Positions 1 through 5,895 of a stretch of 7,146 nt of DNA are shown here, one piece after another. Position numbers and translations under genes: made by a program. Source of the stretch: Deltaproteobacteria bacterium (GTDB taxonomy: Bacteria > Desulfobacterota > Desulfovibrionia > Desulfovibrionales > Desulfovibrionaceae); the NCBI GenBank assembly GCA_020861205.1, contig JAJBSY010000211.1, positions 1-7,146 on the forward strand. The letters are read 5' to 3'. Position 1 is the first letter of the stretch. Every line of letters begins with the position of its first letter. The notes under the pieces are model-generated. The model searched no databases. It was given only the letters and a program-made list of their open reading frames with translations, and was not told the DNA's origin.

Positions 1-1209
1 TGTATAAGATTCAGATACTACCTTATCCAGCTCAAAGAACTGTTAAGCTACGCCTACCGTTATTCGGAGGACGTCAAAAAACGCTTTGACCGCGCCCAGT
101 TCAACGTCGACAAGCTGAAAACCCTGTCCGACCTCAAGCACATCCCCATCCTGAAGAAAAAAGAGCTGATCTTCCTGCAGTCCATGGGGCCGCGCCTGGG
201 CGGGCTCCTCACCAAAGACCTCGGCGAACTCAAACGCGTGTTCCTCTCCCCCGGCCCCATATTCGACCCCGAAGACCGGGCCGACGATTACTGGGGATAC
301 ACCGAAGCCTTCTACTCCATCGGGTTCCGCCCCGGCGACGTGGCCCAGGTGACCTTCAACTATCACCTCGCCCCGGCTGGGCTCATGTTCGAGGAACCGT
401 TGCGGAACCTCGGCTGCGCCGTGGTGCCCGCCGGGCCCGGCAACGCCACCACCCAGATCGAGATCATGCAGAAACTCCGGGTTTCCGGGTATGTTGGCAC
501 TCCGAGCTATCTGCTCCACCTGGCCCAGAAAGGCGAGGAAAAAGGCCTCAACCTGCGCAAGGACCTGTTCCTGGAAGTCGCTTTCGTGACCGGCGAAAAA
601 TTCTCCGAAAAACTGCGGAACCAGCTTGAAAAGAAATTCGACCTGATCATGCGCCAAGGTTACGGCACCGCAGACGTGGGCTGCATCGGCTACGAATGTT
701 TCCACAAAAACGGGCTGCATATCGCCAACCGCGCCTACGTGGAAATCTGCCATCCGGACACGGGAATCCCGTTGAAGGACGGCGAGGTGGGCGAAGTGGT
801 GGTGACGGCCTTCAACAAGACCTACCCCCTCATCCGCCTCGCCACGGGCGATCTTTCCTACATCGACCGCGCTCCCTGCGCTTGCGGCCGCACCAGCCCG
901 CGGCTCGGCAACATCGTCGGCCGCGTGGACACAACGGCCCGCATCAAGGGCATGTTCGTCTACCCGCACCAGGTGGAACAGGTCATCGCCCGCTTCGAGG
1001 AAATTAAACGCTGGCAGATCGAAGTCACCAACCCCGGGGGCATCGACGAAATGACGCTGTATATCGAATCCAGCAACTTCAAGCGCGAGGAAGACCTGCT
1101 CCACCAGTTCCGCGAACGCATCAAACTGCGCCCGGAACTCAAAATTCTCGAACCGGGTTCCCTTCCGCCGCAGATCCGTCTCATCGAAGACAAGCGTATC
1201 TGGGACTAA
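1..1209 (+). CDS. PaaK-like (phenylacetate-CoA ligase / F390 synthetase family) protein, 5' partial
   Basis: The frame is open from the first base to TAA at 1207-1209 (402 codons). The first visible residues (RYYLIQLKELLSYAYRY) match the early N-terminal helix of the PaaK family, so probably only a few tens of residues are missing; the ATG at 184 is internal. Family landmarks, numbered from the first codon in the window, are YGTADVGCIGYEC at about 221-233 (motif A5 region), GLHI just after it, TGDL at 282, CACGR at about 293-297, and RIKGMFVYPHQVE at 314-326 (hinge and C-terminal domain). The Cys and His residues of YEC, GLHI and CACGR resemble the zinc site known in some family structures; this is inference. 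Oddly, the Ser/Thr/Gly-rich ATP loop (SSGTTGKP type) is replaced by LSPGPIFDPE at 82-91, and the end reads LPPQIRLIEDKRIWD without the usual EGKA-type lysine motif. Family membership is secure. Substrate and even adenylating activity are not, so no symbol is given. Confidence 0.85.
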   Translation, partial: CIRFRYYLIQLKELLSYAYRYSEDVKKRFDRAQFNVDKLKTLSDLKHIPILKKKELIFLQSMGPRLGGLLTKDLGELKRVFLSPGPIFDPEDRADDYWGYTEAFYSIGFRPGDVAQVTFNYHLAPAGLMFEEPLRNLGCAVVPAGPGNATTQIEIMQKLRVSGYVGTPSYLLHLAQKGEEKGLNLRKDLFLEVAFVTGEKFSEKLRNQLEKKFDLIMRQGYGTADVGCIGYECFHKNGLHIANRAYVEICHPDTGIPLKDGEVGEVVVTAFNKTYPLIRLATGDLSYIDRAPCACGRTSPRLGNIVGRVDTTARIKGMFVYPHQVEQVIARFEEIKRWQIEVTNPGGIDEMTLYIESSNFKREEDLLHQFRERIKLRPELKILEPGSLPPQIRLIEDKRIWD

Positions 1210-1221
1210 AAAAATGTCGCG

Positions 1222-1240
1222 GCCCGGCACAAAGCCGGGC
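1222..1240 (+). other. Perfect GC-rich hairpin just after the PaaK-like gene
   Basis: GCCCGGC at 1222-1228 and GCCGGGC at 1234-1240 form a perfect 7 bp stem with an ACAAA loop, 12 bases after the stop codon at 1209. The position suits a transcript 3' end. No T-run follows (AAGCCCTTTC), so it is not a convincing intrinsic terminator and may only stabilise the 3' end. Confidence 0.45.
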
Positions 1241-1262
1241 AAGCCCTTTCGCATGGCGGGCC

Positions 1263-1294
1263 GGCCCCCTGATTCCCGGCCGGGATCAGGGGCC
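1263..1294 (+). other. Second strong hairpin between the PaaK-like gene and mutM
   Basis: The left arm at 1263-1277 and right arm GGGATCAGGGGCC at 1282-1294 pair along 13 bp if one C and one T on the left bulge out, leaving a GGCC loop. It is followed by TTCCCC rather than a T-run. Together with the hairpin at 1222-1240 it could weaken read-through from the upstream gene into mutM or protect a 3' end. A true terminator is possible but unproven. Confidence 0.4.
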
Positions 1295-1351
1295 TTCCCC
1301 GCGAGAGGCGCTTGCTCCGCTTCGTGACCGGCTTCGACCGCCGTAACGCGT

Positions 1352-2206
1352 ATGCCCGAATTGCCCGAAGTTGAAACCATCGCCAGGACGTTGCGCCCGC
1401 AAGTGGAAGGCCGCGTTATCAACGCGATCCACGTGCTGTTGCCCAAGACCCTGGCCGCCGGCGAAAATCTCCTGCCCCAGATCCGCCACGCCGCGATACG
1501 CGGGGTCAGGCGGCGCGCCAAGCTCCTGCTCATGGATATCGCCCCCGGCAATGTGGACGTTCCCTCGCACGTCATGGCCTTTCATCTCAAAATGACGGGG
1601 AAATTGTTCGTGCACGATGCCGGGACACAACCGGGCAAACACACGCGCATGATTTTCGACCTCGAACCGGGCGACGGCGTTCCGGCGGCCAGGCTGTTTT
1701 TCGACGATGCGCGGACCTTCGGCTACTGCCGCATCATGCGGCCGGAGGGACTCGCCGCCTGGCCGTTCTGGACCAACCTCGGACCGGAACCGCTGACCTT
1801 GGATCCCGAAACCTTTTCCCGCGCCCTGGGCAAACGGAAGGCCAGCATCAAATCCTTGCTGCTGGACCAGACGGTCATCGCGGGAATCGGCAACATCTAC
1901 GCCGATGAAGCCTGCTTCCGGAGCGGCATTCACCCTGGGGTCGGGGCCGACCGTCTTTCCGGAAAACAACGCGCGCGGCTTCTGGAAAACGTGCGCGCCG
2001 TACTGCGCGAATCCATCGCCGAGTGCGGCAGCTCCATCAGGGATTATCGCGACGCGAACGGAGACGCCGGCGCCTTCCAGAACCTGTTCCGGGTTTACGG
2101 CAGGGGGGGCAGGCCATGCACGGTCTGCGGAACGACCCTGGAAAAAACGGTTATCGCGGCCCGGACCACGGTATTTTGTCCCCGTTGCCAGCAACGTCCA
2201 TCCTGA
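1352..2206 (+). CDS. mutM: Formamidopyrimidine-DNA glycosylase (MutM/Fpg)
   Basis: This bifunctional base-excision repair enzyme removes 8-oxoguanine and ring-opened purines and then nicks the strand by beta/delta elimination. The 284-residue protein starts MPELPEVE. The Pro directly after Met is the Schiff-base nucleophile, with Glu3 and Glu6 behind it, which fixes the start at 1352. Other landmarks are K57 (RRAKLLL), M81, R121 and F123 (the intercalating triad in HLKMTG and ARTFGYC), K167, N181 in GIGNIYADEA, and a C-terminal zinc finger with C256, C259, C276 and C279 (C-x2-C-x16-C-x2-C) carrying R271. All expected catalytic residues are present. The length is slightly above the usual 270 or so, from small insertions in the N-terminal half. 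No Shine-Dalgarno sequence is visible before the start. The unknown gene at 2219 follows after 12 bp and is probably co-transcribed. Confidence 0.97.
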   Translation: MPELPEVETIARTLRPQVEGRVINAIHVLLPKTLAAGENLLPQIRHAAIRGVRRRAKLLLMDIAPGNVDVPSHVMAFHLKMTGKLFVHDAGTQPGKHTRMIFDLEPGDGVPAARLFFDDARTFGYCRIMRPEGLAAWPFWTNLGPEPLTLDPETFSRALGKRKASIKSLLLDQTVIAGIGNIYADEACFRSGIHPGVGADRLSGKQRARLLENVRAVLRESIAECGSSIRDYRDANGDAGAFQNLFRVYGRGGRPCTVCGTTLEKTVIAARTTVFCPRCQQRPS

Positions 2207-2218
2207 CAGGGAAATGCC

Positions 2219-2848
2219 ATGTACAACGAGTTCTTTCTCGCCGCGAGCGTCATCCTGATCATCGGAGCGGCTCTGCACGCACTCACCCGGAAAAAAAGAA
2301 CCGTCCCCGCCACCAAGTGCCTGGCAAACGTCATGCAGGGAAAAGCCGACCTCGCCGGGGTGCAGACGGCCGCGACCATGCTCGCGGCGGGCGTGCGGCG
2401 CCATGCGGACAAACTCAACAGGCCCGCTCTTTTCCTGCGCGCCTGCGGCGATCTTTACGAGGATTTCTTCCCGCCGAACCTTCCGGACCCGGCCCTGTCG
2501 GCCAAAGCCCGGGCAAACCTGCTGATGGCCGCCTATATCCGGCGCTATACCCAGGCCGGCGCGAGAAAACCGGCCAACATCGGCGACGTCAACATGTTCA
2601 CCCTCTGCGAGGGTGCCGGGTACGGCCTGGCGACGTTCAGGCGCCTGGCCGAGATCATTCCGGACATGGTTTTTGTGGCCGACACTCTCGGTCCCAGACC
2701 CACCTTCGATGAGAGGGAATCCTACGCGGCCTACTACCGGGAAGCCGGGAGGCTGACCAACGTCCCCCTGGACCTTCTCGAGTCCAGCCTGTCCGTCCGT
2801 CTTGCAGCCGTCGGGAGCGGCGGGCCGCAGGAGCACGGCCCTGGGTGA
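2219..2848 (+). CDS. Unknown protein with one N-terminal membrane anchor
   Basis: I do not recognise this 209-residue protein. The start is well supported: AGGGA at 2208-2212 lies six bases before the ATG, and the gene follows the mutM stop by 12 bp, so it is probably translated from the same transcript. Residues 4-22 (FFLAASVILIIGAALHALT) form one hydrophobic helix followed by RKKR. By the positive-inside rule this suggests an N-out anchor with the rest in the cytoplasm. The body is soluble and rich in Ala, Arg and Leu, and looks mainly helical; it contains short runs such as RACGDLYEDFFPPNLPD, LLMAAYIRRYTQAG and a Gly-rich LCEGAGYGLATFRRLAE. The last dozen residues (SGGPQEHGPG end) look disordered. 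No catalytic motif is evident. Base composition and wobble-GC preference match the neighbours, so it looks like a real resident gene. A link to DNA repair is suggested only by its position. Confidence 0.8.
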   Translation: MYNEFFLAASVILIIGAALHALTRKKRTVPATKCLANVMQGKADLAGVQTAATMLAAGVRRHADKLNRPALFLRACGDLYEDFFPPNLPDPALSAKARANLLMAAYIRRYTQAGARKPANIGDVNMFTLCEGAGYGLATFRRLAEIIPDMVFVADTLGPRPTFDERESYAAYYREAGRLTNVPLDLLESSLSVRLAAVGSGGPQEHGPG

Positions 2849-2906
2849 CCCTTCCCCTTGGCAAGGACGATCATCCGCGAGCCGTCCGTTCGCTCCCGAA
2901 GGGGGA

Positions 2907-3674
2907 TCAGAGCGCGAGCTCCAGCCCCACGGGGCAATGGTCCGAGCCGGTTATCGCCGTATCTATCCAGGCGTCCTTGACTGCGTCTTTCAGTTCCTCC
3001 GACACGAAAAAATAGTCGATCCGCCACCCCACGTTCTTTTCCCGGGCCCTGAAACGGTAGGACCACCACGAATAGCTGTCCGGCACCTCCCCGTGGACAT
3101 GGCGGAAGGTGTCCACGTAGCCGCGGGCAATGAACGTATCCAGCCAGGCACGCTCGACGGGCAGAAACCCGGAGGTTTCCTCGTTGGCCTTGGGCCGTGC
3201 CAGGTCGATGGGTTTGTGGGCGGTGTTGAAATCGCCGCATACCACGACGGGCTTGGTTTTGCGCAATCCTTCCGCGAATTCCAGAAAGGCGCCGTAGTAC
3301 CCGAGTTTATAGGCCAGCCTTTCATCACCCATCTGCCCGTTTGGAAAGTAGACGTTGCAAAAATGAAAGGCATCGAATTCCATATGGATGAGCCTCCCTT
3401 CCCCCTGCCAGGCCGTTCCGGGCAGTTCGAGGGTCACGGCCAGCGGTTCCGGGCGGGAAAAGACGGCCACCCCGGAATACCCCTTTTTTACCGTGGCCGA
3501 AAGCCACGCGCAGTGCATACCTTCCCGCTCGCGGTGTTCGTCCGCGATCTGGGTCTCGTGTGCCTTGGTTTCCTGCAGCCCGATGACGTCGGCATCAAGC
3601 CCGCAAAAGTCTTTCCAGCCGGGTTTGCCCGTTATCGCTCTGAACCCGTTGACATTCCAGGATAATAACTTCAT
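2907..3674 (-). CDS. xthA: Exodeoxyribonuclease III / AP endonuclease
   Basis: This Mg-dependent enzyme of the EEP fold cuts DNA 5' to abasic sites and removes blocked 3' ends during base-excision repair. The 255-residue protein starts MKLLSWNVNGFRA, the canonical ExoIII N-terminus. The frame stays open upstream to an ATG at 3770, but those 32 extra residues are unlike the family, so 3674 is the start. Active-site residues are all in place: N7, E35 (LQETK), Y109 (NVYFPNG), D148 and N150 (GDFN), D220 (RIDYFF), and D245-H246 (GSDHCPV). No Shine-Dalgarno sequence precedes the start; instead a promoter abuts it (3681-3709), implying a leaderless message. The gene converges on the gene ending at 2848 with a 58 bp gap that shows no intrinsic terminator. 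XthA would process the 3' ends left by the MutM encoded nearby. The symbols exoA and xth are used for the same family. Confidence 0.96.
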   Translation of the reverse strand: MKLLSWNVNGFRAITGKPGWKDFCGLDADVIGLQETKAHETQIADEHREREGMHCAWLSATVKKGYSGVAVFSRPEPLAVTLELPGTAWQGEGRLIHMEFDAFHFCNVYFPNGQMGDERLAYKLGYYGAFLEFAEGLRKTKPVVVCGDFNTAHKPIDLARPKANEETSGFLPVERAWLDTFIARGYVDTFRHVHGEVPDSYSWWSYRFRAREKNVGWRIDYFFVSEELKDAVKDAWIDTAITGSDHCPVGLELAL

Positions 3675-3680
3675 GAAACC

Positions 3681-3709
3681 ATTATACCAACTTTTGGACG
3701 CCCTTCCAA
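3681..3709 (-). promoter_or_regulatory. Sigma70-type promoter of xthA, predicted leaderless
   Basis: On the minus strand, TTGGAA (3709-3704; 4 of 6 matches to TTGACA) and a perfect TATAAT (3686-3681) are separated by exactly 17 bases. Only six bases (GGTTTC) lie between the -10 box and the xthA ATG at 3674. With the usual distance of about seven bases, transcription would start at or within a base or two of the A of the start codon. The box stands out in this GC-rich sequence. Confidence 0.7.
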
Positions 3710-3917
3710 TCCCGGAACAATCATGGTATTTCCGGTCCGAAGGGTAGCGATTGCGCCGGTTTCGCGGCAAAGAGAAAACGTGAGTTTGCGCGCGCGTGTT
3801 GTTGCTTTCGGGCCTTCCGGCCTCGCGGCTTCACGTAAAAGTTTGTCGCTTTGAACCGGAGCCGTCCTATGCCGCGCCGGGGCATTGACATCGCCCGCGT
3901 CTGAAACGGAAGCGTCC

Positions 3918-5498
3918 ATGAAAGCCCAGTCTTCGGCCGGCAACGCCGTCACTCTCGGTCAGGGAACCCTGGCCTCGCGCATCCTCGGGTTTGTCCGGGA
4001 CGCCTCCATCGCGGCGCTCCTGGGCAGCGGATGGGTGGCGGACGCGCTTCTGGTGGCGTTCAGGCTCCCCAATTTCGCCCGCTCCCTGCTCGCGGACGGC
4101 GCCTTCGCCTACACGCTCGTGCCGGCGTACCGGATGTTGAAAGACCTGGACCCGGAACGCGCCTGGACCTTCGTCCGCTCCATGACCGTATCCCTGTTCG
4201 CTTTCTTCGGTTTTCTGGTCCTTGTGGGCGCCGTTTTTTCCGACCATATCGCGATCATTCTCGCGCCGGGGTTCCATGACATGCCGGACGTCCTGAACAT
4301 GGCTTCCGGCTTCATGGTCCTCTGCCTGTTATCCCTGCCCCTGGTTTCCGGCGCGGCCGTAAACGCGGCGGCCCTGATGGCCGAAGGGCGATTTAAGCCG
4401 CCGGCTTACGCCTCGGCCGTGTTCAACGTGGTTGTCATCCTGTCCGTGGGGGTGGCCTTCATCCTTTTCGGCACGGGCGACGAGCGCGCGCCCTACGCGC
4501 TTTGCGTCGGCGTCATCCTCGCGGGCGTGGTACAGTGGGGGTATCAGACCGTTTATCTCCGCAAGTTGGGGTTTTCCCCTCCCGGTCCCGTCGCCTTCAA
4601 GGACCCCGTTTTGAAACGTTCCCTGAAGGCGCTGCCGCAGTCCATTTTCGGCGTGGGCGGGCACCAGGTGAACTTGCTCCTGGCCACCTTCCTGGCCTCC
4701 TTCCTGGCCGAAGGCAGCATCAGCGCCCTGTATTTCGCGGAGCGGCTCATCGGCTTCCCGCTCGGCATCATCGGCGCTTCCATGGGGCTCGCGGCCCTTT
4801 CGGACCTGTCCACGATTGCCCCCGCGTTCCGAACCGCATCCACCCGGCCGGACCTCGTTGCCGCGAGTAAAACCCTGTTCACGGAACGCCTTGTCAGGGC
4901 AAACCGGGTCACGCTTTTCTTCGCGCTGCCGGCCGCGGTGGGCACGGCCTGTCTCGCCGTTCCCCTGACCTCCGTCATCTTCGGGTACGGCGAGTTCGAC
5001 CACGACGCCCTGATCCGCACCAGCAACGCGCTCCTGGCCTATCTCGTCGGCCTTCCGGCCCTGGCGCTCATCCGCCCCCTGCTCGCGGGGCTCGGCGCGC
5101 TGGGAGACGCCCGAACGACCCTGCGGGCCGCCGTCACGGGGCTTGCCGCCACCGGAGTTTTCGGCGCGGCGCTCCTGACGACGGGCGCTCCCTGGGGTCC
5201 GGCCCTCGCCGTCTCCCTCGCGGCCTGGGTCAATGCCGTCCTTCTCACGCGGTCCCTTGCCGGGCACGGGCATAATCCGCTCCCCGGCCTTCTCTGGCCG
5301 CTCAAGATCCTGCTCGCCTGCGGGCTTATGGCCTTGTGCGTCATCGGCACCGCAAGCGTTTTTTCCTCGAGCTTCGGCAAGGTGGCGACCGTCCCGGTGG
5401 GCATCCTGGTCTATTTCGCGGCGGCCTTCGCCCTGCGGCTGGACGAATTCACCCTGACATTCCGCGTTGCCTCACGGATGTTCGCCAAAAAACGGTAA
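3918..5498 (+). CDS. murJ: Lipid II flippase MurJ (MviN family)
   Basis: This inner-membrane MOP-superfamily transporter moves lipid-linked peptidoglycan precursor (lipid II) from the cytoplasmic to the periplasmic face. The 526-residue protein is made of many hydrophobic helices, matching the usual 14-helix family at slightly more than its usual length. Family landmarks are SRILGFVRD (R21, R27), ADALLVAFRLPNFAR (D42, R55) and DGAFAYTLVPAY in the first lobe. The second lobe has ASFLAEGSISALYFAERLIGFPLGIIGAS, where R276 aligns with the essential Arg of helix 8 in E. coli MurJ. The central-cavity charged residues are therefore conserved. I chose ATG 3918 because MKAQSS leads directly into the first helix and GGAAG at 3908-3912 sits just upstream; a TTG at 3885 would add 11 residues unlike the family. 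It is divergent from xthA. The next plus-strand gene is murA, which acts in the same pathway, but an opposing tRNA lies between them. Confidence 0.95.
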   Translation: MKAQSSAGNAVTLGQGTLASRILGFVRDASIAALLGSGWVADALLVAFRLPNFARSLLADGAFAYTLVPAYRMLKDLDPERAWTFVRSMTVSLFAFFGFLVLVGAVFSDHIAIILAPGFHDMPDVLNMASGFMVLCLLSLPLVSGAAVNAAALMAEGRFKPPAYASAVFNVVVILSVGVAFILFGTGDERAPYALCVGVILAGVVQWGYQTVYLRKLGFSPPGPVAFKDPVLKRSLKALPQSIFGVGGHQVNLLLATFLASFLAEGSISALYFAERLIGFPLGIIGASMGLAALSDLSTIAPAFRTASTRPDLVAASKTLFTERLVRANRVTLFFALPAAVGTACLAVPLTSVIFGYGEFDHDALIRTSNALLAYLVGLPALALIRPLLAGLGALGDARTTLRAAVTGLAATGVFGAALLTTGAPWGPALAVSLAAWVNAVLLTRSLAGHGHNPLPGLLWPLKILLACGLMALCVIGTASVFSSSFGKVATVPVGILVYFAAAFALRLDEFTLTFRVASRMFAKKR

Positions 5499-5560
5499 AA
5501 GAGCCGCCCTGGATGCCGCCGCGCTCCGTCCCGTGCGCAAAACCCACCCGAAACCCGGCC

Positions 5561-5588
5561 TAGTGCTCGGATGATTTTTGTGGCACTA
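5561..5588. repeat. Short inverted repeat downstream of murJ
   Basis: TAGTGC at 5561-5566 and GCACTA at 5583-5588 are perfect reverse complements, 16 bases apart, 62 bases after the murJ stop. The loop contains a T-run (ATTTTTG) but none follows the right arm, so it is not an ordinary intrinsic terminator. Six bases of symmetry can arise by chance. The rest of 5499-5646 shows no credible gene and is more AT-rich than its surroundings. Confidence 0.3.
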
Positions 5589-5646
5589 TGCGTCGGCTGA
5601 ATGTCGTGGGGGAAAAACGCGCCCCTGGAGATTGTCAACCGGCGAC

Positions 5647-5683
5647 AAAAGAAAAAGGGCTTACCGAATTTCGATAAACCCTT
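5647..5683 (-). terminator. Intrinsic terminator of tRNA-His
   Basis: Read on the minus strand, AAGGGTTTATCG (5683-5672) pairs with CGGTAAGCCCTT (5666-5655) in a 12 bp stem with two G-U pairs and an AAATT loop. The stem runs straight into a T-rich tail (TTTCTTTT, with two more T bases at the stem foot). It begins eight bases beyond the encoded CCA end of the tRNA. The T-tract is on this strand only, so it serves the tRNA and not murJ. Confidence 0.9.
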
Positions 5684-5691
5684 GAAATAGC

Positions 5692-5768
5692 TGGGGCGAA
5701 TGATGAGGCTTGAACTCACGACCCCCTGGGCCACAACCAGGTGCTCTGCCAACTGAGCTACATCCGCC
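5692..5768 (-). tRNA. tRNA-His (anticodon GTG)
   Basis: A complete cloverleaf reads on the minus strand. The acceptor stem is GCGGATG paired with CATTCGC (one G-U pair). The D arm GCTCAGTTGGCAGAGC is standard, the anticodon stem CCTGG/CCAGG holds the loop TTGTGGC with anticodon GTG at 5734-5732, and the T arm is GTGAG TTCAAGC CTCAT. The extra G at position -1 (5768) faces discriminator C73 (5695), the identity element of histidine tRNA. CCA is encoded (5694-5692). The total is 77 nt including G-1 and CCA. It stands alone, not in a tRNA cluster, opposite in direction to murJ and murA, and has its own terminator. Confidence 0.98.
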
Positions 5769-5785
5769 ACAAGAGAGAAGAAGGA

Positions 5786-5812
5786 CTTACACGCATCCGC
5801 CGCTCCGGTCAA
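5786..5812 (-). promoter_or_regulatory. Candidate promoter for tRNA-His
   Basis: On the minus strand TTGACC (5812-5807; 5 of 6 matches to consensus) is followed after 15 bases by TGTAAG (5791-5786; 4 of 6). The predicted start would lie roughly ten bases before the mature tRNA end. The spacer is short for sigma70, and the -10 box is imperfect, so this is tentative; it is the best match between the tRNA and the murA start. Confidence 0.35.
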
Positions 5813-5820
5813 GGCCTTAT

Positions 5821-5853
5821 CCGGACGGATTTCCGCTTGGAACATCTGTCCGG
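5821..5853 (+). promoter_or_regulatory. Strong hairpin ahead of murA
   Basis: CCGGACGGATTTCC (5821-5834) folds back on GGAA (5839-5842) and ATCTGTCCGG (5844-5853). This gives a 14 bp stem with one G-U pair, one bulged C at 5843 and a GCTT tetraloop. It ends 42 bases before the murA start codon and no T-run follows on the plus strand. It could be an mRNA leader structure, or a dyad binding site near the opposing tRNA promoter. Its function is unknown. Confidence 0.45.
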
Positions 5854-5884
5854 GACGCGCCCGAAACGCTGAAGGCGGTACGAT

Positions 5885-5890
5885 AAAGGA
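5885..5890 (+). promoter_or_regulatory. Ribosome binding site of murA
   Basis: AAAGGA lies five T residues before the ATG at 5896. It is the clearest Shine-Dalgarno sequence in the window along with that at 2208-2212, and it fixes the murA start. No good -35/-10 pair was found for murA upstream. Confidence 0.8.
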
Positions 5891-5895
5891 TTTTT

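Noticed and set aside
43..1575. A 510-codon open frame on the minus strand over the PaaK-like gene and the start of mutM
   Set aside because: It spans two well-supported plus-strand genes. Its product is low in family character, and long antisense frames are expected opposite GC-rich genes.
2802..3665. A 287-codon plus-strand open frame
   Set aside because: It is the shadow of xthA on the opposite strand and overlaps the end of the 2219-2848 gene.
3675..3770. An N-terminal extension of xthA starting at ATG 3770
   Set aside because: The extra 32 residues do not resemble the family, and the canonical start MKLLSWNVNG lies at 3674 just behind a promoter.
3885..3917. TTG start for murJ at 3885, and TTGACA at 3885-3890 as a -35 box
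   Set aside because: The 11 extra residues are unlike MurJ and have no better ribosome binding site. The TTGACA has no -10 hexamer at a usable distance (GGAAGC at 17 bases).
5513..5563. A 16-codon open frame after murJ (ATG 5513 to TAG)
   Set aside because: It has no ribosome binding site, is very short and has no recognisable character.
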